Source: Limanda limanda
Lineage: Eukaryota > Chordata > Actinopteri > Pleuronectiformes > Pleuronectidae
DNA: 64,000 nucleotides
Reading direction: 5' to 3'
Assembly: GCF_963576545.1 (NCBI RefSeq)
Contig: NC_083655.1
Span: 14,060,440 to 14,124,439 of the forward strand
In this document: positions 39,701 to 51,386 of the stretch, piece by piece
Layout: every line of letters starts with the position of its first letter
Position numbering within the stretch: position 1 is the stretch's first letter
Made by a program: the position numbers and the translations under genes
The notes under the pieces: model-generated
What the model saw: the letters and a program-made list of their open reading frames with translations, nothing else
Told to the model about the DNA's origin: nothing
Database searches by the model: none

Positions 39701-41497
39701 TGGTTTCACATAACAAGCAATACCACCATCGGCGCGAGAAACATGTCGATTGAGATGTGTAATTTGAGATATCTGTCAAATAGTTTTGACAGAATAAGAT
39801 AAATATTTTTACAAAGAGACTTTACATTTCAACTAGTCAGAATTTGATTTCCTGATATCTAATCATCAATAGTAGTAATTCCTTTTTCACTTGTTAGAAC
39901 ATTACAGATATCTATAATGTCCACTGATTGAAAAAGGATCTGGATCTCTTACCCAGATTTGCATATACTTTTGGGGTATGTCATCCTAATTTGCATGTAT
40001 TTTTTCAAAATGTCAAAATGTAATTTTGAATTTCCACCAAACCATTTCAGGAAATGTCACCCTAATTTGCATCTACTTTTTGAATAGGTTTCCTAATTTG
40101 CATATTATTTTCTGCACGTCAACATGCTATTTAAACATGTCAACACACCATTTTCAATGCCTGCTCTTAACTTGCATGTACTTACTCATGCAACATTTAT
40201 CTTTAGAAAAACATACATTTCCTTCTAAATCCATAATTTGCATATTTTATATACCACCTTAAATAGCACATTATTTCATTTGGTTATTTAAGATATTTAC
40301 AATTATAGGTTGAGTAGAGGCAATTACTTTTAATATCCAAAACTCATCAGGTATAAGATACCTTACATGTTGCCTCTAGAATTAATATAAATATTAGTAG
40401 TTACTGTTGCATTTTAGATTTTTGAAATATAGTTCTAAATATCTGAAATGTATTTTTAAATACATTCCTATTAGTTAAGAATTACAAGGCGAAATATCAG
40501 TTATTTAATCCTGACTAGTCAGAGTTGAATCTTTTAATGAGATGGTCCAGGACCGAAATATAAATAATACAGCATTCACTATGAATTTTAATGTATTTAA
40601 ACACTACAGTAAAAACAAACCACACTAACGTTAATGTGGACTGACATGCTGCCATCTTGGATTTTCACAGACATCAGTTATACAGTGAAAACATCCGTCT
40701 CTGTACAGCTCGCTAAGCCAAAAGGCTGTGATTAGAATATGGGTTAAATCAAAAGATGCAAACATTGTGTTTTTACTCCGTCATAGAAGTAGCCAGATTG
40801 TAATTTAGTCTTTGCAACAGCAGTACTGTCAGGAAGTCTTGGACATGCCAGGGGGGGAACTTAAAAGAAGTTGTTGCCCAAAACTAAATCAACATCAACT
40901 GTCTTTACAAGGTGCTGAGCGACCACAAACCACCGCAGCAGCTGCATTCCTTCTTCAATAGTCAATGTTATAGGACTGATGCAACACAGTCTTATATTCC
41001 CTCATGGTGCATTTTGATTATCTCAGTGGAGAGCAAGATCACATCCGTTTAGAATCTCTTTTATACTCATCAAACCAGTCAATGACTTTCAATGACAAGT
41101 CCCATACAGAAGCTTCTGCATTTAACTTGCTTCACTCGTGTATATTTTCCTGTAGATGAGTGAAACCATTTTCAAGAATGGTCAACAACTCCAATTCTTA
41201 AAGGGTACCTTTAAGAAATCTAATATGAAACGGATTATTTTCATGATCCTCCGGTTGAAACCTACTTTATACTGTATGTGCAATTATTACCTCACCATTA
41301 TCCCATCCCTTTGAAATATCTAATCTATCCATCATCCCCTCCACAGGTACATCTGGGGCGGCCTTCTGGTGTTGTTCGGCATCTTCCTGAATGTTTACAG
41401 TAAAAACAAAGATAAAATGAAGCTGCCCTCCATCAAGGACCTCAAGTGCTGGCTGCTCACAGGAAAGAAAGTTCAATTTCTTTCACAAAATGTATAG
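33510..41497 (+). CDS. slc35b3: slc35b3: adenosine 3'-phospho-5'-phosphosulfate (PAPS) transporter 2, nine coding exons
   Basis: Golgi membrane carrier of the SLC35 nucleotide-sugar transporter family. It brings PAPS, the sulfate donor, into the Golgi lumen for sulfation of glycans and proteins. Coding exons: 33510-33725, 33968-34089, 34614-34768, 36268-36375, 36878-36975, 37115-37207, 37490-37601, 38140-38209, 41347-41497; they sum to 1125 nt (374 aa plus TAG). Every junction has GT/AG and keeps frame. The joined protein closely follows vertebrate SLC35B3 (about 400 aa in human), including VAGVFLFYLIYGYLQ (residues 58-72), IPGKTYMIIAFLTVGTMGLS (114-133), the FKCCKLIPVM segment (148-157) and VTTGRKAMTIVLSF in exon 9. 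About ten hydrophobic segments fit the family's ten-helix fold. The start ATG has A at -3 and sits 21 nt into its exon. The N-terminus is shorter than the longest human form and the last ~20 residues differ from human. No frameshift or stop is seen. Confidence 0.97.
33968..34089 (+). CDS. slc35b3: slc35b3 exon 3
   Basis: Acceptor CCTCCAG ends at 33967, donor AG|GTACGG. Codes ELIFSVEGFKPFGWYLTLIQ and the second helix, ending DKRRR with the last Arg codon split (AG/G). Confidence 0.95.
34614..34768 (+). CDS. slc35b3: slc35b3 exon 4
   Basis: Acceptor CTTCCAG ends at 34613, donor CAAG|GTAATA. Codes IPGKTYMIIAF through GGVFIQG (about residues 114-165). It contains helices 3 and 4 and the family signature FKCCKLIPVM. 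Confidence 0.95.
34769..36267 (+). other. slc35b3 intron 4 (1.5 kb)
   Basis: Intronic sequence. Long open frames on both strands near 35247-35666 do not resemble known proteins and lack conserved splice context, so they are taken as chance. Confidence 0.85.
36268..36375 (+). CDS. slc35b3: slc35b3 exon 5
   Basis: Acceptor GTTCCAG ends at 36267, donor CACAG|GTAACA. Codes KRYNLADVSAAVCMSLGLIW and the loop FNVTG (about 166-201). Phase 1 at both ends. Confidence 0.95.
36878..36975 (+). CDS. slc35b3: slc35b3 exon 6
   Basis: Acceptor TATACAG ends at 36877, donor AAATG|GTACCC. Codes VLLISLALCADAAIGNVQEK and ends SNSEM (about 202-233). Followed by the shortest intron of the gene (139 bp). Confidence 0.95.
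37115..37207 (+). CDS. slc35b3: slc35b3 exon 7
   Basis: Acceptor TTGACAG ends at 37114, donor CAGAG|GTGAAT. Codes VLYSYSIGFVYILTGLLCVG to AFCSE (about 234-264). Exact codons at both ends. Confidence 0.95.
37490..37601 (+). CDS. slc35b3: slc35b3 exon 8
   Basis: Acceptor CTCCCAG ends at 37489, donor CACAG|GTCAGA. Codes HPVVTYGYAFFFSLTGYFG and FVLALIKLFGALVAVT (about 265-301). Confidence 0.95.
38140..38209 (+). CDS. slc35b3: slc35b3 exon 9
   Basis: Acceptor TTTGCAG ends at 38139. The donor is the strong GTAAGT (TTTTCA|GTAAGT), so the Gln codon is split CA/G. Codes TTGRKAMTIVLSFMFFTKPF. Followed by a 3137-bp intron, the longest of the gene. Confidence 0.95.
38210..41346 (+). other. slc35b3 intron 9 (3.1 kb)
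   Basis: Largest intron. It holds no recognisable exon. Its AT-rich middle (39.95-40.25 kb) carries a cluster of octamer motifs, listed separately. Confidence 0.9.
39957..40243 (+). promoter_or_regulatory. Cluster of five ATTTGCAT octamers in intron 9
   Basis: ATTTGCAT, the complement of the POU octamer ATGCAAAT, occurs exactly at 39957, 39989, 40065, 40096 and 40236, with a one-base variant (ACTTGCAT) at 40170. Three copies share the longer word CCTAATTTGCAT, so part of the cluster may be a worn short tandem repeat rather than a selected enhancer. Confidence 0.35.
41347..41497 (+). CDS. slc35b3: slc35b3 exon 10 (last coding exon)
   Basis: Acceptor CTCCACAG ends at 41346. Codes YIWGGLLVLFGIFLNVYSKN (the last helix), then a basic, less conserved tail ending FLSQNV and TAG at 41495-41497. 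Confidence 0.95.
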
Positions 41498-42362
41498 GAG
41501 GCGCCCACAGGCATCGTGGAAGTCGTGCACAGGCAGACTATACGTCTGTTCAGATGTAGAGTTGCCCTCCCCTGTATCAGGGGGATATGCTGAGCCCTGT
41601 GCCTGAGCCTCATCACCACCAACACTGAGCCATGGATGGGTATACAGGGTTTGACAACCAATCAGCCTCAGCAATGGTTGACTTGATATAATTATGATGG
41701 GTGATGGAGTTTCTGTATCCTGTCTATGTGTAAGTACACCACTGGTGTAGAACGGACTGAAACGACTATCTGCAGCAGATTGAAGGAAGTGTAACTGTTT
41801 AAAGGGGATCAATGGCTGACGGGCTCTTAGAAAGCGAAGCCTCAGTCCCACGGAAAGCATTCCCAGCGTCACGGAGGACAACACCAAGAACTAGAAGACT
41901 CTCAAAAGGGAAGCCTGCGCCTTAGCAAACCAAATCGCACAGTTTTGCACTGGAAATTACTTGTGCACTAAAAACCTTGGAAAAAAACAACGTTTGGAAG
42001 GAAAGAGTCTGAAGAGACGTGTTGATGTGTCATGTCTGAAATGAATGTTCGATCCTCATCCTTAAAGAACACACACAGACAAAGACATATTTGTCTCGGC
42101 ACACGCCAGAACTATGAAAGAAAATTGATTAAGATAATATTTGTCTTTATGAAAGTGGTGTTTTTCAGAGTGGATTTGTGACTTTTAGATGACTGTAACC
42201 GAAATCATGAAAAGTATGTGTTGTGTCATCATATGGGGACATTTTGGGGAATGTGATCAAACTGTACATCAACAACATCAACTACCAGTATATGTTAATT
42301 ACATTTTTGGGTGAAATACTACGGCTCCTTTTTACAATAAAACAGATTGAGATATTCGTTCA
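41498..42362 (+). other. slc35b3: slc35b3 3' UTR
   Basis: Runs from the stop codon to a canonical AATAAA and a GT-rich downstream element (around 42367-42380). The end is estimated 15-25 nt past the signal. An open frame on the opposite strand across 41483-41887 overlaps the UTR but shows no family resemblance. Confidence 0.7.
42336..42341 (+). terminator. slc35b3 poly(A) signal AATAAA
   Basis: Exact AATAAA about 840 nt after the stop codon, followed within 30-45 nt by a TGTTTGTGTGTGTC tract typical of the downstream cleavage element. Confidence 0.75.
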
Positions 42363-42399
42363 TCTTCTGTTTGTGTGTGTCAATATTAAGTTTACTATT

Positions 42400-42482
42400 G
42401 TTGTGGGGACTTGAATCGATTTACATCTTCCTTATGGGGACAAAAAGTCAAACTTCAAGGTGAAGACATGTCTAAGGTTTGG
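42400..42482 (+). repeat. Fragment of the 'GTGGGGAC' dispersed repeat
   Basis: GTTGTGGGGACTTG ... TATGGGGACAAAAAGTC ... TCTAAGGTTTGGG matches the same repeat style as 11830-11990. It lies just past the slc35b3 poly(A) site. Confidence 0.4.
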
Positions 42483-45180
42483 GTCTCTCGCACTCTCTCT
42501 CACAGCCCCCCCTCTCACACTCTCTCCCTGTCCAACCCTTATTCTTTCCCCTTGCACCACTTGGGAGAAGAGTTGAAATGTTGCCAAACTCTGTGTGTTT
42601 ATCCATTCGGAGGCCTCGGGCGTGTTTGATTAGGAGTCCAGGAAAAAAAAACAACGATAGCACTACTAGACAGAAAATAAACACAAGTCTTTACTCTTCC
42701 AGGGCTGTTCTACGCATTTGGATCTAAGCAGTATCGTGAATGTGTTTGTGTGTGTGTGTCACAAGACCTGGCTGCACTGTCTCTAAATGGTGATGAAGCT
42801 CACACCTGCTTCCTTAGCAAAAAAAAAACAACCTATATTTTATATTTTTCTATGTTCTGTTCCCTTGTGAGTGTTTCTAAAAGTAACGCATTGACTTTAT
42901 TGTGTTTTGAGCAGGTGATAGCACACTGAGTGCCCATGCCGTGCTGTCATTTGACTGATGACACACGTGCACTTTGCACCAGCTTTCAATGGGGAAAATA
43001 CAATCCAGTGCATTCATCCTCCTTTCACTGTTTTTCATGCACTTATTCCTGTTCAACAATGTGCAGCACTAGATATGATGACAGTAGGTTGTAATAGAGC
43101 TCAACAGCTTGGTGCCGGAAGTAAACATCTCATCATTTTCTAAATAGAGATTTTCATTATCAATAGTACCATTTTAACCATCCAAGGTAGACCACCACAC
43201 ATGCTACAAGGCTGTGAAACAATGTTATCTGCTCCTGAAGAAGTTCAAATGAGAATAAAAACATGTTTAATTTGCTGTGTGAAGGAGAAATACTATACTA
43301 CCCACAATCCTCAGGTGTAGTCTGATTGGTTTATATTGCTGTTTCCATGGAAATGTTAACCCCAATTGGAAAAATCCTGTGAGCTATGATCTGCTCAATC
43401 TGATGGTGCATTAACACTCCCTTTATAAACTGCTATATGGCTACAAGACACAAACTACACTATATTATAAGACTGCATTAACAAGGTTAAAATTAAAAAA
43501 GAAATACGCTTCAGAATGAGGAAATTAGCAAATGTTTATGGGATTAGTTCCTTCACTCTTAAAAAAATATGTACACAATCTTGAACCTTTGCCTTTTTTT
43601 CTATTTTCCAATATTTTTTCTGCTCAGAATCAAATGTTTTGGATCATATCCTAGCTTGTGGGTCTGGTTCCAGGTCTAAAACTCTTGAAAAGCAATGTGA
43701 AGTTTACTTCCGGATCCAGAGTCGTTATAAAAGTGGACGGTCACTTCTGTAGTTTACACTGTTGGTTTAATCAACACGTTTTGGCGCTAAAAGTGTTAGC
43801 ACAGAGTCGTACGATAAAGGGCGTACCATTTTTACATTAAATATGAATTATCGTTCTGAGGTGCAAGGTTGCCGATTGATGAAAAACTGCTGCCTATTGA
43901 CCTTGGAGTCTTGGAGTCTTCCCTGCTGTAGTGCCCTGGAGCAAGAACCCAGCGCTTTTGTACCATCTGCTGACCCTGCAATTTGACATTCAATGGACCT
44001 ATGCAGGTAAGAAGGGAGATGTCCCTACAAACTGTTTGGGTTTTATTCCATCGACTTTCTCCGGTACTGAAAAAACCCGATCAGGGGAAGGATTACGTGG
44101 CCTGTGAATACGCTGGGAATGTTTGAGAAGTCTTTTGTCCTTGATGATCTCACTGTGTCGGTGCCATAGCACGGTGTGAAATGACAGAGACGTGCCAGCT
44201 CGGCGGGAGGCGGCTGTGTGTGGCGCTCTCTGTGATCCTAATAGAGGCCCAGATATGACTGTCTCTCTTCTAGGCAGGAAACCTAATGCTGGGCCAATTA
44301 GTAATTTGGTATTTCATAAAATCTGGCAGCTTGTGTGTGATGACAAACTGACATAGATCCGTTTTCCTTCAGGGAACCTTTGGCAGTACAGCAGCACACA
44401 CACACCCACTCACACACACACACACACACACTGGCGACTGCTAAGTTTTTCTTGCACAGATTGGAAGCGTGTAACTCAATTGAAAACAGAAGAGAAGGTT
44501 TGGATGCTTCTCGTTTGGCTGCAGATTCACTTTTCACACAGGCACAAAATGGGGGAAAGGATTTTGATTCAACAAGATTTTCTTATTAATATCACACAGT
44601 GTTTATATGATTGATGACAAATGAGACAGTTCATTAGAGGCTGAGAGGTCACGCTTCCCTGTTAAAACGGTTGTTTGTCATTATAAACACCTTTTGATGT
44701 GCGGTTAATAGCACTGCCTCATCGCTATGGGAACGACTCCTTTCCTCGAGCTCCCTAAAAGGTCATTATGGGATGGGAAAGCCCAGTTGACCTCAAGGCA
44801 GAGTACATCATTTGTCTTTAGCACCACCTAACAAAGCAGGCTGACCCCTGTTAGAACACTGAGGGTTTTTCCAAACCACGCAGGAATTCACCGTCCACTG
44901 AAGTCAGCTGTTTTCTTATTGTTCCAGAAAAACATTTTTATATCATAAATTGCTTTAGGTGCTCTAATAAAGCTGTGATATCGAAACATGTGCGGAATTT
45001 GTGTTTTAATAAATGTATATATAGTTCATCATCATCCAATCAGCTAAAGGACTGCTTTAAAATATGCAATTGCTATATAATGTGGTCCCACCTCGTACAG
45101 CTACAGTGCAGAGAACTGGCGGCCCATTCATTATGGGTGCAGTCAGTTCAGTGGGGATCTGCGGGGTGGCTTGTGGAGGG
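42483..45180. other. Intergenic, no gene seen
   Basis: AT-rich non-coding DNA downstream of slc35b3. Only the CA tract at 44394 stands out. Confidence 0.7.
44394..44431 (+). repeat. (CA)n microsatellite, interrupted
   Basis: 38 bp with a CCCACT break near its start. Confidence 0.9.
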
Positions 45181-45182
45181 AT

Positions 45183-45213
<31 letters not shown>

Positions 45214-45223
45214 CACACACACA
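45183..45223 (+). repeat. (AC)n microsatellite
   Basis: 41 bp of AC with one G interruption. Confidence 0.95.
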
Positions 45224-45300
45224 GTGGCTGAATATTGTCAGTTAAAAGCATCTGTTAGTATTTAAAGAGCGAAAGAGTAACTTCTTATAGACAGTTCAGC

Positions 45301-45660
45301 CCATAGACTGTAAACAAAGATGTACGACACGATTGCTACCCAAAAGTGAAGCCAAAGCGTCTCGATTGCCACCTGGTGGAGGGCTGAAGTAAAGGTAATA
45401 TAACTTCCCTCCTCTACGTTATCAGATGGGACATGTCCAAACTAAAAAGCCAAAAATAAAGTCATTATCGATGCTAAAGGTGAAATGTCATGATTGACAG
45501 CTGACACCGACTGGTGTGAGCAGAGCGTGTTTATCAGTGGGACCTTTGTGGCAGAAGTTTTGAAGAGCTCAACTTTTCATTCTGCAACGGAGGCACCAGC
45601 CAATCAAATCCTGTCTAAACAAATGCTCAAGCACAGCCGCTACCCAATCAAATAATTTAC
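45301..45660 (+). repeat. Dispersed repeat, family A copy 1
   Basis: Shares ACTGTAAACAAA.ATG.ACGACA, AAAAGTGAAGCCAAAGC, TCTCGAT, GCCACCTGGTGG, GATGGGACATG and ATTGACAGCT with 62141-62520 in the same order and strand. I recognise the GACTGTAAACAAAGATG start from teleost genomes. No coding content. Confidence 0.65.
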
Positions 45661-45940
45661 TTTATATTCTGTTGTGTGTTCAGCTGGTTGAGGATTTTAT
45701 TTCCCGTATAATTCTCTTTAGCATCGTATTGATAAGTAGCATGGCACGTTAGCATGAAAGCTGGCCATGTTGTTCATTCCAAACATGAAACTAATTGTTG
45801 TCGTTTATGATGACTACTGTTCTTTCTTCTTTTCTTCTATCCGTTGCCTTTATTTCCTTCTTTCCTGCAGTCCATCTCTCCTCATTTCCTTTCCTCCTTC
45901 CTTCCCTCCATGCACCCTCCACATCAGCCCCACTCCCCAC

Positions 45941-45975
45941 CTCCTCCTCCTCCTCCTCCTCCTCCTCCTCCTCCT
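45941..45975 (+). repeat. (CTC)n trinucleotide repeat
   Basis: 35 bp of CTC in a pyrimidine-rich stretch. It creates poly-Ser, poly-Pro or poly-Leu frames that are not genes. Confidence 0.95.
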
Positions 45976-46639
45976 GCTACCTCAGACTCATTACACCCAG
46001 CCACCCATACCCCAGCCTCTGCGAGGAGATCTCCTCATATAATATGATGGCCATCTGCTAGGCTGAGCCGCGCTTCCCAAAAAGCCCCAGGGCTAGATGT
46101 TTATCTATCGTCCCCCCCCCCCTCGCAAAGTCCTTTAAGGATGCAAAACATATCAGCGATCATCGCCATTACAATTAGCACAGGTGCTGTTGAGCTGTAA
46201 AGTGATCAGGAGAAATGGGAGGAAACATAATTGAAGTGGATTAGAGCGGAGAGGTGGGAGGGAGGAAAAAAAATGAAATAGAAATTCTGGAAGGTTGGAC
46301 AGCGGCCCTTCGCTATGCTGCTGTTTGAAATTCACTGTGCTGTGATTAAAACTGGTGCAGAGCACCGGTGGAAGTCCTGGCAAGGAGTTTAGAGTGTTTT
46401 TTCTTTGCAGCTGTTTAGTATTTTCTAGCTTTGCTTCAGTGAGTTTGTTTGTATCTGTCTGAAATATGGAGTTGGAGTCTATGCATTGTATGACCAAGAT
46501 CAGGGCTTTGTGTACATGTGCATGTACATTTCACCTTTTACATTTCACCTTGTGCATTTCAACTAGGAGCTTGTGCAGCAGCGTTTCTGTGTGTAAAGTG
46601 CATGTGTGTTATATAAAGAGTGTCACACAATAACCTAAA

Positions 46640-47370
46640 CCTTCTTTATTCGACTGGCAGCAAACATTTGCTCACATGCATGCAAATTCATGTAGACAGT
46701 GAACAGACACCGTCTCCCATATCGCTTTGGCAGCTGCAGCAGGGCCGGAATATTCCGCAGTCGTCACTCATGAGAAGAGAAATTCTTAATAATAAATATC
46801 TAGCCAATAATGAATGTGCTGCCGGCTGCACTTGTCTTGGGGGCATAATATCTAATTTCCTCCCAATGTTTCATATCTACCTACTCCTGCATGTCGACAC
46901 AGTCCATCATTACACCCCAAATGCAGGTTCCTATCACTTTTATTTATTTTTCAAATCAATATATAAATCAAAGCCGCGGACAGATGAGATCCAATAAATT
47001 ACAGATTGCTGGACAAATGCAGAATGTTAACCGTGTAGCGTGAGGTGGGAGATTCCCATGGGTGCTGCCTGGCCTGCGCCGCATGTTCTTGGAAAATCTA
47101 CTAAATGTCACAATAAATCACGGCTAACTTGAATATTACTCAGAGCTGTTTTTAATACCAAAGGAAAAAACTCATCCGAGGCCTTATCTGAATAAGTTTT
47201 CCTGTGATCATATTGTATTTAGTTTTATTTTAGTTTTATTGCACATTTAGCATCTGCGGTGAAATCTTCCGGTAGTGAGGGATCCCATTTTGCATCCCTC
47301 ATCACCAGGCTAAATTGAAGTGGGATCCTGAATGGAGCAGCAGAGCTACAACCCTCTGTACACCAGCCAC
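46640..47370. promoter_or_regulatory. Candidate conserved non-coding element
   Basis: About 700 bp of non-repetitive, complex sequence with homeodomain-like words (AATAAATC, CCAATAAATTAC), a CAGCTG E-box and few simple repeats, next to microsatellite-rich DNA. This is the texture of fish developmental enhancers. Inference only: no alignment was possible. Confidence 0.3.
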
Positions 47371-50300
47371 AGTATGTGAGTCACCCCCCTTCTATTTCAT
47401 GCTCAGCCACATGGAAAGGAGGATGGTTGGAGGAAGAACAGGGGGAAAACAGGGGCAAGAGGACGGAGAACCAGGTGAAACAGAGCAAAGAGAACAGGGG
47501 AGGGGACTCTGTGGCCTCGCAAACCTGCGGCTGCCACGTTAAATCCTCAGTGCGGACTCACGCAGGAGCAGGGGGAGAACCAGTCAGCTCGGGCACGGGC
47601 CCATAACATGAAGGGTGGGCTCAGAGGGCACACACACACACACTCAGAGCTGTACCTGAGCGCGGCAGTCATCGCTATCAGCGGGGAATATGCTACCATC
47701 AGTCCCCATAACATCAGGGCACACCTTGGCGCTGACATCACATGACATGCATATGTGCGGAGGCAGCGTGAGGCGATAGCGGGCCAGGCAGAAGCAGGGG
47801 TTTGAGGGAGATTCCCAGTGACAGTGGTCCAGTGGGGGGAGAGGAGAGGGAAACAGCAGGCCACCTCGGCTCCGCGGTGGGAACAGGAGGAGAGGAGAGC
47901 CACATGGATAGAAGGAAGGAGAGCGAAGAAAAGAAATGTCAGGTTGCCGCATGTTAAAGAGTGAAAAATAGGGATCTGTCTGTGTAATGGAAAACAATAA
48001 ATAGTCACACATTATAAGTAGTTTTTGTTTCAGCCATGTTGCTAATATTGTCAAACTGGGACGCATGACTGCCCCATACTTAGAATTTAAACATTATATA
48101 ATGTATCCATCATATATGGCCCATTCGAAACTAAATTAAAGCTGCAAATAATGATGCATTTCAATCAAGATCAATTTGATGAAGCTGCTTATTTTCTCTG
48201 TTCATCAGTTTTGTAAAATGTCAGGAAATAATGAAATATGACCATGAAAACCCCAGCTGAAATATTTAAGATTCAATAGATATTATATATTTAACTCTTA
48301 CTATCACCTGAGACTAAGTTAAGCAGCGAATTCCCACCACTGAGGAGCTGCAACCTTCTTAAACTTCTTAATCTTCTTCTTAAACTATTATTAATACATT
48401 TTTTCGGTGAAACGGCTAATTCAATGAATGCCCTTCACACTTATAGACTATAGGCAGTATGTATATTTGTGCGGATGGAATTGGTTTCTCTGTCTCCAGA
48501 GCATCTGAAATGGAAACGCTGCTCAGCTCCGAGCAGAAAAGTGTCTCCTGACATTGTGTGTGAGTTTTTTCCTCTCTTGTCTCTGAAATCTGCAGATCTT
48601 ATCCAGCGGGATCGGACTCTCACAAGGTTTGGTGCTTTTGGTGGAGATTTGAGCGCATCATAGGGACACTGGAGTCGACACTTTGCATTAAAAATGCATG
48701 TTTTAAACATGATTCTTCCCACAGTCAGAATAAGTGGAAGTGGAAGTGTGTTGTTCACAGACACTCCATTTCATCCCATCAGACTCAGAAATCATCTTAA
48801 AGAATTTGACCATGTTTGCTCTTTGACTCAGTATTGTATTCGTGAAACATGGGTCTTTGCACAAATACATTTAAGAACTGCTGAAGACATGTAGAGACGA
48901 GAGAACTGTGAGGACTGTGGATAATTACTTTCCGTCCAGTCTGGTTGCAACTTGGCCAATTGTTCCTCGAGATGTTTCCTCTAGCGAACACTGAGAAGGA
49001 CCAACAAGTCTTTAACAACAGGAATATAAACATAGAGCTAATAGTGGAATGTCACAAAAGAGTGAATGCAATTTTAGTACAGCTCCAGATACGTTTTTTT
49101 TTTACTCTTTCTTGAACAATATGGATTTCTTAGAGATTAATTCATTGATCTTGATGAAAAATGAGAGCAATATTTATAAGGGGGTTGTTGGGCCTTGGTG
49201 GAGGTGCACTCTCTGATTTACCTTTTAGTTAATTTCTTTTAAATTATTTTTAAGATCAAATAGTTAATCAAATAAAATAATTTGTATCCCCTGATGTGTT
49301 CTAGTGGTTAACAGAACCATAAAACTTTGATTATCCAGATGTTAAAGTGCAACAAAATATCACACCTTTATTTTACATTTCTCTTCAAGTTTTGACTCGT
49401 AGTCCAAAACAGTTACTCAGAAAAGGGCAAAACAAAATTTCCCAGCTAGAATTCCAACCCCCCCGACAGTTTGACGTTTCAGAAAACAATTACATACAGT
49501 ATGTTTAAACGCTGCACTGGGAAACAAGACCTCATTCCAAAACAATAGCAAAGCAGAAGGCAGTTGCTCTAATATGGTGAATATAAAGAATAAATAATCC
49601 AGTTGTCTGCGGTGCCCAACGCAAAGCAATTTAACGCATCAGTGGCAGCCACCTATTAATTTCCTGTGGAAGGAGTGAGGGGAGAGCCTGGGAGCAGTGA
49701 TTGGAGGGAAGAGGCCGCCGCCGCATCATGCATCACTTTTGTAGCCAAACAAAGACACACATGCAAATAAATGTAAACGCACACACTCGCACACATCATA
49801 GTAATCATGCCTCTTCTTTTTTTCCCCACAATGTCAGTGGCTGCGTGGGAGAGACGTGACACTATGGGCCTAATGATAGTGAATTAATAAGGAAACCCTA
49901 CAGATAGAGGGGCCCATATGTGACTCTTGTCCTCAGGGTGTGGCATCAATAATGGGTCCACTAGACTGGCCTCACCTCTCCTATGCATTTGCTGGATGTA
50001 AGTCCGTTTTAATAAGCTGATGACCCCCCTCCCCTGCTTCCCAAATTACTAAAGAGGGCACAACAGCACCGATGTCTTTGGCGCCGATCCAGGCAACAAC
50101 ACCGCTTTCGCCATGAGGGAGGAAGCGGCGGAGGAACTATAAATCCACGGGTGTTTGGACGCAGGACAACATCCATCCCAGTGATTACTGTGGTGGCAAC
50201 AAGCATGCAGGAGCAGCCAGGGGAAAAAACAACATCACATGTTTGATTGTAGAAATATCACTGCTGAACTTCCTATTGTGTTTTTTACTGTCAAAACCAA

Positions 50301-51070
50301 AGAGTGTTTCTTAAAGATGGATTAAGCATCTCCAGCTTCTCCCACAATCCAGAAATGAAGCCATCTTGCAGGAAGGAGCAGGACCCCAGGGTTCACCTGG
50401 AGCGTATGAAGAGAAACAAACCCTCAAGTAGCTGCAGCACCGTCTGGATGAAGCTGAGCTAACAGCAACGAAAGGAGACAGGAAGCAGGTCCAGAAGCTT
50501 GAGGCTGGAGTAAGTGATAAAGAGTTAAGAGGTGGATATCCTGTTTGTCCCATTAAACTGTTTACAAAGATGACAACATTGTGTCAACTTCTAAAATATC
50601 CAGGATTTAATCCACACTATCTTGCGCTATCGGAGCCAGAGTTTGCCCAGTAGCGATCGTGGGGTGGAGCCACGGTAGCGAGGTCAAACCAAACTTAGCG
50701 TAAAAATTAGCATTTGAACATCATTGTGATGGGATGTACCAAAAATGACAGAAAACACCTTTGACAAAAATAATTATAACACACATACTTAATTTTTTTG
50801 TTTTTTGGTCCAGTTTACCAGCAACCAATTTCCTTAACATGGTAGAAACCCAACTCCCCCTCGCTGCCACTCTGCTCTCTATTCATCTGACCTGTCTCCT
50901 ACAATCAGTGTGTTTTGTCTGAAGTATGGTATTCCATGATCGCCATTGCCCATCATTACTTTCTTATTACAGTCTGGGGGACATTCAAGATAGTTCAGAG
51001 GAGCTGTGGATGAGGGACAAACACACCGAGTCCTCTCTTTTTTCCATCCAAAAAAGAAATGTCTTTCTTT

Positions 51071-51088
51071 TGGGGGGGGGGGGGGGGG
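51071..51088 (+). repeat. Poly-G tract (18 G)
   Basis: Uninterrupted run of 18 G. Length may be a sequencing estimate. Confidence 0.85.
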
Positions 51089-51362
51089 AATGTGCCCCAC
51101 AGACATAATGTCTGTGTTTTCCTACAATTAATTAATGGGTCCCCAGCTAGTTAGCAGTAGGCAGCACTTGTTTCACCGTGACGAGTGAGAGAGGGCGAAA
51201 GGGGTTGGAGCCTGGCTCGCCTCGGTAGCTGCAGGCTCTTAGTTGTGAGCCACTGGATTTGGACTATTTTTAACAAAATCTTTTTATGGATAGATAAATC
51301 TGATTTTATGCACGAAGAGTCTCCTGGGTTTCAATTAACTGGGGGTCATGCTGTAGATCTAT

Positions 51363-51386
51363 CACACACACACACACACACACACA
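51363..51386 (+). repeat. (CA)n microsatellite
   Basis: 24 bp of CA, followed by a purine-rich GA/GGA tract to about 51460. Confidence 0.95.

Noticed and set aside
43090..43760. Possible inverted repeat around CCGGAAGTAAAC and GTTTACTTCCGG
   Set aside because: Only about 12 bases match and flanking sequence does not pair, so a transposon end cannot be supported.
47547..48066. Overlapping 153- and 140-codon minus-strand frames
   Set aside because: Two overlapping frames of similar length in GC-rich unique DNA without a domain suggest a chance lack of stops.
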